64,000 bases of DNA. Source: Parvibaculum sp040390855 (GTDB lineage: Bacteria > Pseudomonadota > Alphaproteobacteria > Parvibaculales > Parvibaculaceae). A program made the translations under genes and the position numbers. Under the pieces are notes generated by a model that did no database searches, was not told the origin of the DNA, and worked only from the letters and a program-made list of their open reading frames with translations. The stretch is taken from the NCBI GenBank assembly GCA_040390855.1, contig JAZJXO010000028.1:62001-126000 (forward strand). The letters run 5' to 3'. Shown one piece after another: positions 34,104 to 42,325 of the stretch (its first letter is position 1; the number at the start of each line of letters is the position of its first letter).

Positions 34104-34835
34104 ATGTCTCCGACGATTTACAAGAAATTGACCCACGCCCGTGATTTGACCCACGCCAGTGACCTGACGCGTCTTTGCGTCGCAATGATGGCGGCTATAG
34201 CACTCGCCGTCATATTCTACGGCTGGCTGGCCACCGTTCCGGCGCTAGCGGACGAAAAAGCCCCCGCCCAAAAGCCCTTCGTCATTATGGCTTTCGGCGA
34301 CAGTCTGACAGCAGGCTATCTGCTCGGCCCCGACGAAGGCTTCGTGCCCCAACTCCAGAAAGCCTTGCGCGCCAGAGGTCACGGCAATGTCGAAGTGCGC
34401 AACGCCGGCGTCTCGGGCGACACGACAGCAGGCGGGCTCACAAGACTCGACTGGTCGGTGGGGTCTGAAACCGACGCTGTCATTTTGGAACTCGGTGCCA
34501 ATGACGCACTCAGAGGCATTGATCCCGCGCTGACGCGGCGGAACCTCGAACAGATGATCCGCACGTTGCAAGCCCGCCATATCCGCGTGTTGCTTGTCGG
34601 TATGCTCGCACCGCCCAATATGGGCGCGGACTACGGCCAGGCTTTCAACCCGATTTACCCCGACATCGCCCGCGAGTTCGATCTGGACCTCTATCCGTTT
34701 TTTCTCGACGGCGTGGCAGCACAAGCCTCGCTGACACTTGCCGATGGGATGCATCCCAATCCAAAAGGGGTCGCCGTCATGGTCGAGGGGATCCTGCCCA
34801 AAGTTGAAAATCTGATTTTACCGCTCGGCAACTGA
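34104..34835 (+). CDS. tesA: TesA-like SGNH arylesterase / lysophospholipase
   Basis: 243 residues. SGNH blocks are intact: FGDSLTAGYLL (Ser nucleophile), NAGVSGDTTAGGL, LGANDALRG (Gly-Asn-Asp), DGMHPNPKG (Asp/His). N-terminal region: the short tandem duplication THARDL-THASDL (about residues 9-20), then a hydrophobic segment ending VPALADEKA, a likely signal peptide, so the enzyme is periplasmic. Start at ATG 34104. A later Met pair directly before the hydrophobic core would drop the duplication and cannot be excluded. Divergent from ybbA-ybbP. Confidence 0.92.
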   Translation: MSPTIYKKLTHARDLTHASDLTRLCVAMMAAIALAVIFYGWLATVPALADEKAPAQKPFVIMAFGDSLTAGYLLGPDEGFVPQLQKALRARGHGNVEVRNAGVSGDTTAGGLTRLDWSVGSETDAVILELGANDALRGIDPALTRRNLEQMIRTLQARHIRVLLVGMLAPPNMGADYGQAFNPIYPDIAREFDLDLYPFFLDGVAAQASLTLADGMHPNPKGVAVMVEGILPKVENLILPLGN

Positions 34836-34886
34836 GCGCACCCATTCCCGCATATCTGCATAAAACGAAACAGAGGGCGACACTCT

Positions 34887-35933
34887 ATGAACTACCGCAA
34901 ACTTGGCCGGACCGACCTCAAGGTCAGCGAAATCTGCCTCGGTACCATGACATGGGGCGAACAGAACACTGAAAGTCAGGGCCATGAGCAGATGGACTAT
35001 GCACTCAGTGAAGGCATCAATTTTTTCGACACATCGGAAATGTATCCGGTGCCGCCCAAGCCCGAAACACAAGGCAGGACCGAAACAATCATCGGCACCT
35101 GGTTCAAAGCACGCAAGAACCGTGACAAGGTGATCCTCGCCACCAAAATCGCAGGCCGTTCACCGATGAACTGGTTTCGCGACGACAAATCGCCGACCGA
35201 GCAGAGCCGTTCCCAGATCATAGAAGCGGTCGACAAGAGTCTGAAACGTCTGCAAACGGATTATATCGACCTCTATCAGCTTCACTGGCCTGATCGTCCG
35301 ATCTCGCTCTTCGGCAGCAATGGCCTGACCTACCGCCATGTGGAAGCGACTTCGAATCCGATTCATGAAATTCTTGAAACCCTCAATGACATCGTCAAGG
35401 CAGGCAAGGTTCGCCATATTGGTCTTTCGAACGAAAGCCCCTGGGGCACGATGAAATTCGTGGCTGAATCGGACGCACGCAATCTACCGCGTGTTCAGTC
35501 GATCCAGAATGCCTATAATCTCATCAACCGCACGTTTGAACTGGGTGGTGCCGAAATTGCACATCAGGAACAGGTGGGCCTTCTCGCTTATTCGCCGCTC
35601 GCGCAAGGCTATCTCACCGGCAAATACCAGAATAGCGCACTACCTGCCGGATCGCGCAAAGCGCTTTTCAACCGTTTGCAGCGTTATGAAAGCCCGCAGA
35701 GCAACGCGGCAATTGACGCATATCTCGCCATTGCTAAAAAGCACGACCTTGATGCGAGCCAGATGGCCAACCAGTTTGTCACCACACGCTCTTTCGTTAC
35801 GTCGAACATTATCGGCGCGACAACAATGGAGCAGTTGCAACTGGCTGTGTCCTCACGTCATGTCAAATGGTCGGACGAACTTGAGAAAGAGATCAACGCA
35901 GAGCACGCGAAGCAACCGAACCCCTGCCCGTGA
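34887..35933 (+). CDS. NADP(H)-dependent aldo/keto reductase, Tas-like
   Basis: 348 residues. Opening MNYRKLGRTDLKVSEICLGT, with MTWGEQNTE as in Escherichia coli Tas. Catalytic tetrad: Asp/Tyr in FFDTSEMYPV, Lys in ILATKIAG, His in LYQLHWPDRP. Monomeric cytosolic (beta/alpha)8 barrel. Physiological substrate unknown. It follows tesA by 51 bp on the same strand and ends in a strong hairpin, so the two may share a transcript. Confidence 0.93.
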   Translation: MNYRKLGRTDLKVSEICLGTMTWGEQNTESQGHEQMDYALSEGINFFDTSEMYPVPPKPETQGRTETIIGTWFKARKNRDKVILATKIAGRSPMNWFRDDKSPTEQSRSQIIEAVDKSLKRLQTDYIDLYQLHWPDRPISLFGSNGLTYRHVEATSNPIHEILETLNDIVKAGKVRHIGLSNESPWGTMKFVAESDARNLPRVQSIQNAYNLINRTFELGGAEIAHQEQVGLLAYSPLAQGYLTGKYQNSALPAGSRKALFNRLQRYESPQSNAAIDAYLAIAKKHDLDASQMANQFVTTRSFVTSNIIGATTMEQLQLAVSSRHVKWSDELEKEINAEHAKQPNPCP

Positions 35934-35943
35934 TTTTCAAATA

Positions 35944-35985
35944 GAATTGTCACCTCGCCCTTGTCGCGGGGTGACAATTCTTCTT
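35944..35985 (+). terminator. Terminator after Tas-like reductase
   Basis: Perfect 11-bp stem GAATTGTCACC (35944-35954) / GGTGACAATTC (35970-35980), followed by TTCTT. It ends 14 bp before thpR. Confidence 0.8.
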
Positions 35986-35998
35986 AGCACCGGAAACA

Positions 35999-36571
35999 AT
36001 GATCCGTCTTTTCACAGCGCTTGAAATTCCCGACGAGATTGCCGAACGGCTGACGCCCCTTCAGCGCGGCATCGAGCATGCGCGCTGGATTGAATCTGAG
36101 AACTTCCACATCACACTGCGCTTCATCGGCGATGTGCCCGAAAATATCGCCGACGATATAGATACCGAACTCGCGCGCATTCCCTTCAAGCCGCTCACTC
36201 TGACGCTGGAGGGGGTGGGTGCCTTTGGTGGCGCTGAACCTCATGCGATCTATGCAAGCGTCAGACCCGATGCAAACTTAACGATTTTGCAAGGCCGACA
36301 CGAAAGCGCAATGCGACGTGTCGGCATGAAGCCGGATTCTCAGAATTTCACGCCGCATGTGACATTGGCCCGTCTGCCGCGCCGCATTGATTTGGGCGAA
36401 GTTTTTTCATTCGTCGCAGAACATAATTTGCTCGCAACACCGACATTTGTTGTGCCACGCTTTATCCTGTATTCCGCAAAAGAAAAGACAGGCGGCGGGC
36501 CTTATGTAAAAGAGCGCGCCTATCCCGATGGCGTTTATGCCGATGACCTCACCCCTGATGTCGATGAATAG
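35999..36571 (+). CDS. thpR: RNA 2',3'-cyclic phosphodiesterase ThpR
   Basis: 190 residues, 2H phosphoesterase fold. The two catalytic HxT motifs are His37 in FHITLRFIG and His120 in PHVTLARL. It opens cyclic phosphates at RNA ends and was first known as 2'-5' RNA ligase. Followed after 6 bp by phhB, so the two are likely co-transcribed. Confidence 0.93.
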   Translation: MIRLFTALEIPDEIAERLTPLQRGIEHARWIESENFHITLRFIGDVPENIADDIDTELARIPFKPLTLTLEGVGAFGGAEPHAIYASVRPDANLTILQGRHESAMRRVGMKPDSQNFTPHVTLARLPRRIDLGEVFSFVAEHNLLATPTFVVPRFILYSAKEKTGGGPYVKERAYPDGVYADDLTPDVDE

Positions 36572-36577
36572 GACCAG

Positions 36578-36883
36578 ATGATGATTGCCAAACTGACGCC
36601 CGCTGAACTCGACAAGGCGCTTGCTTCGCTCAAAGGCTGGGAAAAAGTGAAAGGGCGCGGCGCGATTGAAAAAACCTTCACGTTCAAGGATTTTTCCGAA
36701 GCTTTCGGCTGGATGAGCCGCATCGCGCTTGCTGCGGAAAAAGCCGACCACCATCCTGAATGGTTCAATGTCTACAAGACCGTGATTGTGCAACTCACCA
36801 CGCATGACGCCAAAGGCGTGTCTGAGCGCGACATCGCAATGGCCAAACTCATGGACAAGCTCGCAGGCAAAGCGGGTAAGTGA
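36578..36883 (+). CDS. phhB: 4a-hydroxytetrahydrobiopterin dehydratase
   Basis: 101 residues, the usual size. The active-site block EKADHHPEWFNVYKTV with paired His, followed by THDAKGVSERDIAMA, is diagnostic of PCD/DCoH. It recycles pterin after aromatic hydroxylation. No phenylalanine hydroxylase gene lies in the window, and many bacteria use this protein with molybdopterin or other pterins. Two adjacent ATG codons are possible starts. Confidence 0.94.
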   Translation: MMIAKLTPAELDKALASLKGWEKVKGRGAIEKTFTFKDFSEAFGWMSRIALAAEKADHHPEWFNVYKTVIVQLTTHDAKGVSERDIAMAKLMDKLAGKAGK

Positions 36884-36918
36884 ATTTTTGAAAATTCATA
36901 GTTGGATGCGAGAAGCAG

Positions 36919-36950
36919 AAAAAAGCCCCGATATTTCCATCGGGGCTTTC
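36919..36950 (-). terminator. Terminator after HSD10-like gene
   Basis: On the minus strand AAGCCCCGAT and ATCGGGGCTT form a perfect 10-bp stem with a 6-nt loop, followed by TTTT. It can act in both directions between phhB and the convergent SDR gene. Its stem sequence is nearly the same as that of the terminator at 29820-29850. Confidence 0.88.
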
Positions 36951-36971
36951 ACTTCCGCTGGGGCGAAAAAA

Positions 36972-37754
36972 TTAGCGAGGGGCCATACGAATAGCACCGT
37001 CAAGGCGAACGGTTTCGCCGTTGAAGTAGCCGTTTGTGATCATCTGCATGGCAAGCGATGCATATTCATCCGGATTGCCGAGACGCGACGGGAACGGCAC
37101 CTGAGCACCGAGCGCCTGACGGACTTTTTCGGGCGCACCGGCAAGCAGCGGCGTGTCGAAAATGCCAGGCAGGATCGTGTTGATGCGGATGCCTTCGCGC
37201 GACAGGTCACGCGCGATGGGGAGTGTCATGCCAACAACACCGGCTTTCGATGCCGAGTAAGCCGCCTGGCCGATCTGACCATCAACAGCAGCAACCGAAC
37301 CCGTGTTGACGATGGCACCCCGATCACCGTTCGACTGCGGATCAAGCGTCAACATGCCAGCAGCCGACTTCGCGATGCAACGGAACGTGCCGACGAGGTT
37401 GATCTGGATGATGAGGTTGAACTTGTCGAGCGGAAAATATTCCGGCGCGCCTGTTTCCTTATTGCGCGAGGCGGTCTTGATCGCGTTGCCCGTACCAGCG
37501 CAGTTCACAAGGATGCGTTCCTGACCGTTGGCCGCACGCAGCTTTGCAAAACCAGCGTCAACGGAGGCTTCGTCCGTTACGTTCACTTTGGCAAATGCAC
37601 CGCCGAGTTCTTTGGCAATAGCTTCGCCCTTGTCTTCCTGCAGATCGAAAATGCCGATCTTGACGCCTTGCGAAGCGAGGAGACGAGCGGTCGCTGCGCC
37701 GAGGCCCGATGCGCCGCCAGTGATAATGGCGGAAATTGAGCTGTCGAGTTTCAT
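36972..37754 (-). CDS. 3-hydroxyacyl-CoA dehydrogenase type II (HSD10-like SDR)
   Basis: 260 residues from ATG 37754. NAD site TGGASGLGAATARLL, VNCAGTGNA, and catalytic Ser/Tyr/Lys in NTGSVAAVDGQIGQAAYSAS, then KAG. The insertion TASRNKETGAPEYFPLDKF and the end NGYFNGETVRLDGAIRMAPR are typical of HSD17B10-like bacterial 3-hydroxy-2-methylbutyryl-CoA/3-hydroxyacyl-CoA dehydrogenases, which act in beta-oxidation of branched or straight acyl-CoAs. Single gene with its own terminator. Confidence 0.92.
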   Translation of the reverse strand: MKLDSSISAIITGGASGLGAATARLLASQGVKIGIFDLQEDKGEAIAKELGGAFAKVNVTDEASVDAGFAKLRAANGQERILVNCAGTGNAIKTASRNKETGAPEYFPLDKFNLIIQINLVGTFRCIAKSAAGMLTLDPQSNGDRGAIVNTGSVAAVDGQIGQAAYSASKAGVVGMTLPIARDLSREGIRINTILPGIFDTPLLAGAPEKVRQALGAQVPFPSRLGNPDEYASLAMQMITNGYFNGETVRLDGAIRMAPR

Positions 37755-37932
37755 GGGTCTGTTTCCTTTGTCCCGCGAGAGGCCCGCTACCGAACGGGCT
37801 TTTAATTGGTGCCGATTTAACAAATTAGGCAGGGGTCATGCGAGCCAAAAATGCATGGAAACAGGGGGATTCTGCGAGCTTACCCATTTGACGCAGGGGA
37901 CGGCTCACTTGCCTACAAGCTCGCCTGCCCCC

Positions 37933-38340
37933 ATGTTTGACAAGACTGAGTGTGAAACGGAGCCTCAAACGCCGATGGTTGAGCAGACCAAACCCCAAAA
38001 CCTGCCTGTGCTTTACCAAAAGCAGGAAGAAAAAGTGCGTCAGGGCTTTTGGAAAAAGATGGCCCGCGCAGCAGGACGCATTCCATTTGCCGAAGAAGCC
38101 GCCGCCGCCTGGTTCTGCACCCGCGACCCCAATACGCCCCTGCGCGTCAAGGCAACGCTCATCGCCGCCCTCGCTTATTTTGTGCTCCCGACCGATCTCG
38201 TACCGGATTTTATCGCGGGGCTCGGATTCACCGATGACGCCACCGTGCTCATGGCCGCTATCGGTCTCGTCTCAACCCACATCACGCCTGCGCACCGCGA
38301 AGCCGCCAAAAAGGCGCTGGGCTCAAGCCCAGACGCCTGA
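37933..38340 (+). CDS. YkvA/DUF1232 family membrane protein
   Basis: 135 residues from ATG 37933. Another in-frame Met at 37975 could be used, and neither has a good ribosome site. After a polar N-terminus (1-55) comes the DUF1232 core TPLRVKATLIAALAYFVLPT, then DLVPDFIAGLGFTDD with the family's DLxPDxI signature, and a second hydrophobic stretch (VLMAAIGLVSTHI). Function unknown. Convergent, overlapping the next gene by 18 bp. Confidence 0.87.
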   Translation: MFDKTECETEPQTPMVEQTKPQNLPVLYQKQEEKVRQGFWKKMARAAGRIPFAEEAAAAWFCTRDPNTPLRVKATLIAALAYFVLPTDLVPDFIAGLGFTDDATVLMAAIGLVSTHITPAHREAAKKALGSSPDA

Positions 38341-39543
38341 CGCATTGGAGCGATAGCCGAGGCCCTTGTACGCCTCGTCAATCAGCGACTGACAGCGCTC
38401 GTTCACCAGAATGCCGTTGCCCATGCGGTTCATATTGTAGCCGAAGCTCATCTTCGCTTCAGGATCGGCAAAGCCGATGGAACCACCCATGCCGACATGA
38501 CCGAAAGCCGCATCCGACATGATGCAGCTCATATTGTGGGTGTTGGGTACTTTGCGATTGTCCATCGACTTCATAAAACCGAGCGCAAAGCGCGACGGGA
38601 TCATCAGTGTTGCGTCTTCATGCGTCGCCATTGAGACACGTCCCATGCGGGCAAGCGTATCCGCTGACACGAGCTTGCCGTTTGCAAGCGGCTGATAGAG
38701 ACCGGCCAACCCGCGACCGTTTGAGATACCGTTGGCCGATCCGATTTCAGCGGCATGGGCCTCGCGCGAATTGAAATCAGCAACACCTCCGTTCATCAGG
38801 AAGAGATGCGCTGGCGATGTCGGATCGGACATCACCGTCTGCGTGAATTTGGATGCAAGCGTCGCCGCATCAGGCTGGGCATAGATCATCGGCGCGACGC
38901 GGGGCTCAAGCTCTTCCGGCAGACCGATGTGAAACTCGACACCTAGCGGCTTTGCCAATTCATCGCGCATAAACGCCCCGAGACGTCTGCCGGACGCTCG
39001 ATGCACAAGCTCGCCCACCGTCCACGCAAAGGTCACACCATGATAGCCGTTGCGCGTACCCGGCTGCCAGAAGGGCGCTTCATCTTCGAGCGTTTTCACC
39101 ATGTAGTCGTAATCGTAATAAGCGCCGTCCTTGAGCTTGGCGCGCACATGCGGCAGACCAACGGAATGATCGAGCATCATAGAGACGAGCGCGTCTTCTT
39201 TGCCGTTCTTTGCAAATTCGGGCCAGTATTTTGCAACCGGCGCGTCAAGATCAAGCCGCCCGCGATCAGCAAGCATATGCGCGCAAATCGCCGCGATGCC
39301 CTTGGTGCAGGAGAACACAATCGACATCGTGTCACGCGTCCATGCCGCACCGCCGCGTTCCTTCCTGCCGCCCCAAAGATCGACAAGCGTTTTGCCTTCA
39401 AGCGTCAGCGCAACATTGGCCCCGACCTCATCATTCTTTTCGTAGTTCTCCACAAAGACATCCACGACGCCTTTGAACTTCGGATCATATTCGCCTTCAA
39501 GCAGACCTGCGCTCGTTTCACGCGAGAATTTTGTCAGTGCCAT
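38323..39543 (-). CDS. EstB-like serine hydrolase (class C beta-lactamase fold)
   Basis: 406 residues. The SxxK motif is intact (Ser78-Cys-Thr-Lys81 in VFSCTKGIAAI). The expected Tyr occurs in GYHGVTFAWTVGELV. Sequence such as EGKTLVDLWGGRK, LDHSVGLPHVRA and GHVGMGGSIGFADPEAKMSF fits family VIII esterases rather than penicillin-degrading enzymes. No signal peptide, so likely a cytosolic esterase or amidase. Substrate unknown. Compare the inactive relative at 46141-47649. Confidence 0.92.
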   Translation of the reverse strand: MALTKFSRETSAGLLEGEYDPKFKGVVDVFVENYEKNDEVGANVALTLEGKTLVDLWGGRKERGGAAWTRDTMSIVFSCTKGIAAICAHMLADRGRLDLDAPVAKYWPEFAKNGKEDALVSMMLDHSVGLPHVRAKLKDGAYYDYDYMVKTLEDEAPFWQPGTRNGYHGVTFAWTVGELVHRASGRRLGAFMRDELAKPLGVEFHIGLPEELEPRVAPMIYAQPDAATLASKFTQTVMSDPTSPAHLFLMNGGVADFNSREAHAAEIGSANGISNGRGLAGLYQPLANGKLVSADTLARMGRVSMATHEDATLMIPSRFALGFMKSMDNRKVPNTHNMSCIMSDAAFGHVGMGGSIGFADPEAKMSFGYNMNRMGNGILVNERCQSLIDEAYKGLGYRSNASGVWA

Positions 39544-39581
39544 TTTTTCTCTCCCTGATATTCGTTTTTGTTTCTTGATTC

Positions 39582-40304
39582 TTATTTCTGTCTCGGCGGC
39601 GGCGCGTAACCATCGCGGAGCAAAATGTCTTTGATCGAGGCCGCAAGAACGGCGCGGCCCTGACCATTGAGATCGAGACCGAACCAGTCAAACATTTCAT
39701 CATTCGCCACATCCGCACCTGTTGTGAACGCAGGGGCAACGTCAATGAAATGCAGGCTCTTGTCTTTCGCTGCATAAGCCGCCACCAGAGCGTTGGCTCG
39801 TTTACGCCCAAGCCAGCGCGACTGGCGCATGGGTTCGGGCAGGATCGACACGAAATAGACCGGAGCCGTCACATGGGCTTTGCGCAATGTCGTGACAAAA
39901 GCCTCGATGTCGGCCAGCACATCTTCTGGGCGGCGTTCATGGGCACCCGACATGTCGCTGCTGCCCGCCATCAGCACAATGGCGCGCGGACGATAAGGCA
40001 CAACAATGCGAGGAATGTAATAAGTGATATGAGAAATCTGCGCACCGCCGAAACCGCGTGCGATGACAGGAATAGGTGCCATATCCCGCGCCAGACTGTT
40101 CCATTGGCGCACATCATCATCGCCAAGAAAAAGCACTGCGCCGCGCGGCGGCGGATTGGAGACATCACGACGCTCAAAGCCTGCAATGTCTCCCGCCCAA
40201 TAGGTCGGATCACCTGTCGAAAGCAGGACATAGAGAAGAAAGCCGAAAAGCGCGGACGCGGCGAGAAAAATCAATCCGCCGATCATCAATACCGTTCGCC
40301 GCAT
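39582..40304 (-). CDS. Membrane-anchored SGNH-fold protein lacking catalytic residues
   Basis: 240 residues: an N-terminal membrane anchor (about 7-29), then a GDSL/SGNH-type domain. The overall pattern of a lipase family whose first block is FxGSSSIRxW is kept (LFLGDDDVRQW, VIARGFGGAQISHITYYIPR, VPYRPRAIVLMAGSSD). But the residues expected for catalysis are changed: the Ser block GSSS reads GDDD (61-64), GDND reads GSSD (114-117), and DGLHLN reads FGLDLN (208-213). The fold should form, but an SGNH hydrolase mechanism is not possible. It may bind a ligand or act as a scaffold. It lies between the EstB-like gene and the quinone reductase on the same strand. Confidence 0.82.
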   Translation of the reverse strand: MRRTVLMIGGLIFLAASALFGFLLYVLLSTGDPTYWAGDIAGFERRDVSNPPPRGAVLFLGDDDVRQWNSLARDMAPIPVIARGFGGAQISHITYYIPRIVVPYRPRAIVLMAGSSDMSGAHERRPEDVLADIEAFVTTLRKAHVTAPVYFVSILPEPMRQSRWLGRKRANALVAAYAAKDKSLHFIDVAPAFTTGADVANDEMFDWFGLDLNGQGRAVLAASIKDILLRDGYAPPPRQK

Positions 40305-40359
40305 CGGCCTCCGCCCCCTCTTGCCTTACTCAGTATACAAATAATAAATGTTGAAAGAC

Positions 40360-41364
40360 TTAGCGTTGCGGCACCAGCACGATTTTCCCCTTTACCTTGC
40401 GAGCCGCCATATCATCAAGCGCCTCGGCCACTTCCGAGAACTTGTATTGACGCGACACATGCGGCTTGAGCTTGCCTGCCTTAAAAAAACTCATCAGCTC
40501 TTTCAGATTTTCCTGATGACGCGCGGGTTCGCGACCGGTGAACGCACCCCAGAAGACGCCAACAATCTGGCAGCCTTTGAGAAGCGCAAGGTTCAGCGGA
40601 ATTTTCGGGATCGGTCCGGCGGCAAAACCGACGACGAGATAGCGGCCTTCCCAATTTGTCGCGCGCAGAGCGGGCTCGGCATAGTCGCCGCCGACGGGAT
40701 CATAGACAACGTCGGCACCATTGCCGCTTGTAAGTTCTTTGATCTTGTCGGTCAGGGCACGCTGCTGATCTTTGTCGAGCGCGCCTGTGGGATAGACAAA
40801 ACCTTCATCCGCCCCGTGGTCGCGCGCGACTTTGAGTTTGTCTTCTGACGAAACACCTGCGATCACGCGCGCCCCCATCGCCTTGCCGAGTTCGACAGCA
40901 GCAAGACCGACACCACCAGCCGCGCCGAGCACGAGTAGTGTCTCACCCGGTTTGATCTGCGCACGGTCTTTAAGCGCGTGATGCGACGTGCCGTAAGTCA
41001 TCAGGAAAGCCGACGCGGTTACATAATCCATTTCGGGAGGGATCGGCGTCACACGTGCTTCATCCAGCGCGATCTCTTCGGCAAATCCACCCCAGCCGCA
41101 GGAGCCGATCACACGGTCGCCGACTTTGATTTTGGTGACCCCTTCACCGAGCTTCGTCACAATGCCCGCCACTTCGCCGCCCGGCGAGAAAGGCAACGGC
41201 GGCTTGAATTGATATTTATTTTCAATGATCAGCACATCGGGAAAATTTATCGCGGCGGAGTGGACCTCAAGCAGCACCTGACCCTTTTTGGGTTCAGGCG
41301 AGGGCAGATCTTCGATGACAAGGCTCGACGGCGGACCATATTCCTTGCACAAGACGGCTTTCAT
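40360..41364 (-). CDS. NADPH:quinone reductase-like medium-chain dehydrogenase
   Basis: 334 residues, zinc-independent MDR family. GroES-like N-terminal half with NFPDVLIIENKYQFKPPLPF, then SPGGEVAGIV. The nucleotide-binding motif is LGAAGGVGLAAVELGKAMG, followed by VVYDPVGGDYAEPALRA. No catalytic zinc ligands. Likely reduces quinones or enoyl compounds. Divergent from the IalB-like gene, with a 250-bp region between that shows no gene. Confidence 0.92.
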   Translation of the reverse strand: MKAVLCKEYGPPSSLVIEDLPSPEPKKGQVLLEVHSAAINFPDVLIIENKYQFKPPLPFSPGGEVAGIVTKLGEGVTKIKVGDRVIGSCGWGGFAEEIALDEARVTPIPPEMDYVTASAFLMTYGTSHHALKDRAQIKPGETLLVLGAAGGVGLAAVELGKAMGARVIAGVSSEDKLKVARDHGADEGFVYPTGALDKDQQRALTDKIKELTSGNGADVVYDPVGGDYAEPALRATNWEGRYLVVGFAAGPIPKIPLNLALLKGCQIVGVFWGAFTGREPARHQENLKELMSFFKAGKLKPHVSRQYKFSEVAEALDDMAARKVKGKIVLVPQR

Positions 41365-41614
41365 GGACGTTCCCTGTTTTTTTTGACGGGCCGCTCTTTA
41401 CGGCACCCGTCTCCAGTTAAGTGGATTTGGCTTTGGACAAATAGGTATAGGCGAGATTTACCACATTGCTCCCCCGCCCCGCCATAAAAGCTCGCAACTT
41501 GAAGATGGGAGGGAGGGAACATCCCATTTCACCAAGAGCCGCTGGAATTTGCCGTTTAACGCCGGTAAGGTGGGGTCAAGAACATAAGTCGTCCTGTGAG
41601 CCCACCCCCCCGAC

Positions 41615-42187
41615 ATGCGAGCTTTACTGATGCTGAACCGCACTCTCTCTTTTGCAGTCCCTTTGCTTGTCACCCTTGGCCTGATGACAGGACAGGCTTT
41701 TGTGGCGGGACAGGCCGAGGCCGCAGATGTGCCGAAGCTCCTCGGCAAATTCGACGATTGGGCGGCCTATACCTATGGCACCGGTCGCGACAAGATTTGC
41801 TATGTCCTGTCGGAACCAAAAAAACAGGAACCGAAATCAGCCACGCGCGGCGACGTCTATTTCATGGTGACGCACCGTCCGGGCCGCAATATCCGCAATG
41901 AAATCAGTATGCGCATCGGCTATCCCTTTGCCGCGACGTCGAAGCCCTTTGCCATGATCGGCAAGGACCGCTTCCAGATGTTCTCCGGCGTCTCACAAGG
42001 CGGCGAACACCAGAACTGGGCCTGGCTCGACAACACCAAGGACGAAGCCAAGATGGTCAAGGCCTTGCGTGCCGGCTCCGACATGGTGGTCAAAGGCACC
42101 TCCGCCCGCAAAACACTGACCACCGACACCTATTCGCTTAAAGGCAGCGGCTCGGCCCTCAAGAAGATCGACGGGGCCTGCAACTGA
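41615..42187 (+). CDS. IalB family (invasion-associated locus B) exported protein
   Basis: 190 residues. The N-terminal signal peptide ends near GQAEAADVP (about residue 38). The mature part has WAAYTYGTGRDKICYVLSEP, later VYFMVTHRPGRNIRNEISMR and GSDMVVKGTSARKTLTTDTY, and a C-terminal Cys in IDGACN that probably pairs with the Cys of KICYVL, as in IalB-like proteins. Common in Alphaproteobacteria. The name comes from Bartonella and does not imply virulence here. A second Met five codons in is also possible. Confidence 0.9.
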   Translation: MRALLMLNRTLSFAVPLLVTLGLMTGQAFVAGQAEAADVPKLLGKFDDWAAYTYGTGRDKICYVLSEPKKQEPKSATRGDVYFMVTHRPGRNIRNEISMRIGYPFAATSKPFAMIGKDRFQMFSGVSQGGEHQNWAWLDNTKDEAKMVKALRAGSDMVVKGTSARKTLTTDTYSLKGSGSALKKIDGACN

Positions 42188-42325
42188 CGGATTTCCGGCC
42201 CGTTTCTGCGGCATTTGAGCCTGACCGGCCTCTGATTGGCTGAAAAGCCTCCATTTATGTTATGAGAAGCTCATTGACGCCTTCCCTTAACGGAAGGGCG
42301 CGTTTCTGTAACCCGGTTCTGACCT

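Noticed and set aside
38323..39543. True class C beta-lactamase (resistance gene)
   Set aside because: No signal peptide and no KTG/YAN context of AmpC. Sequence pattern fits family VIII esterases.
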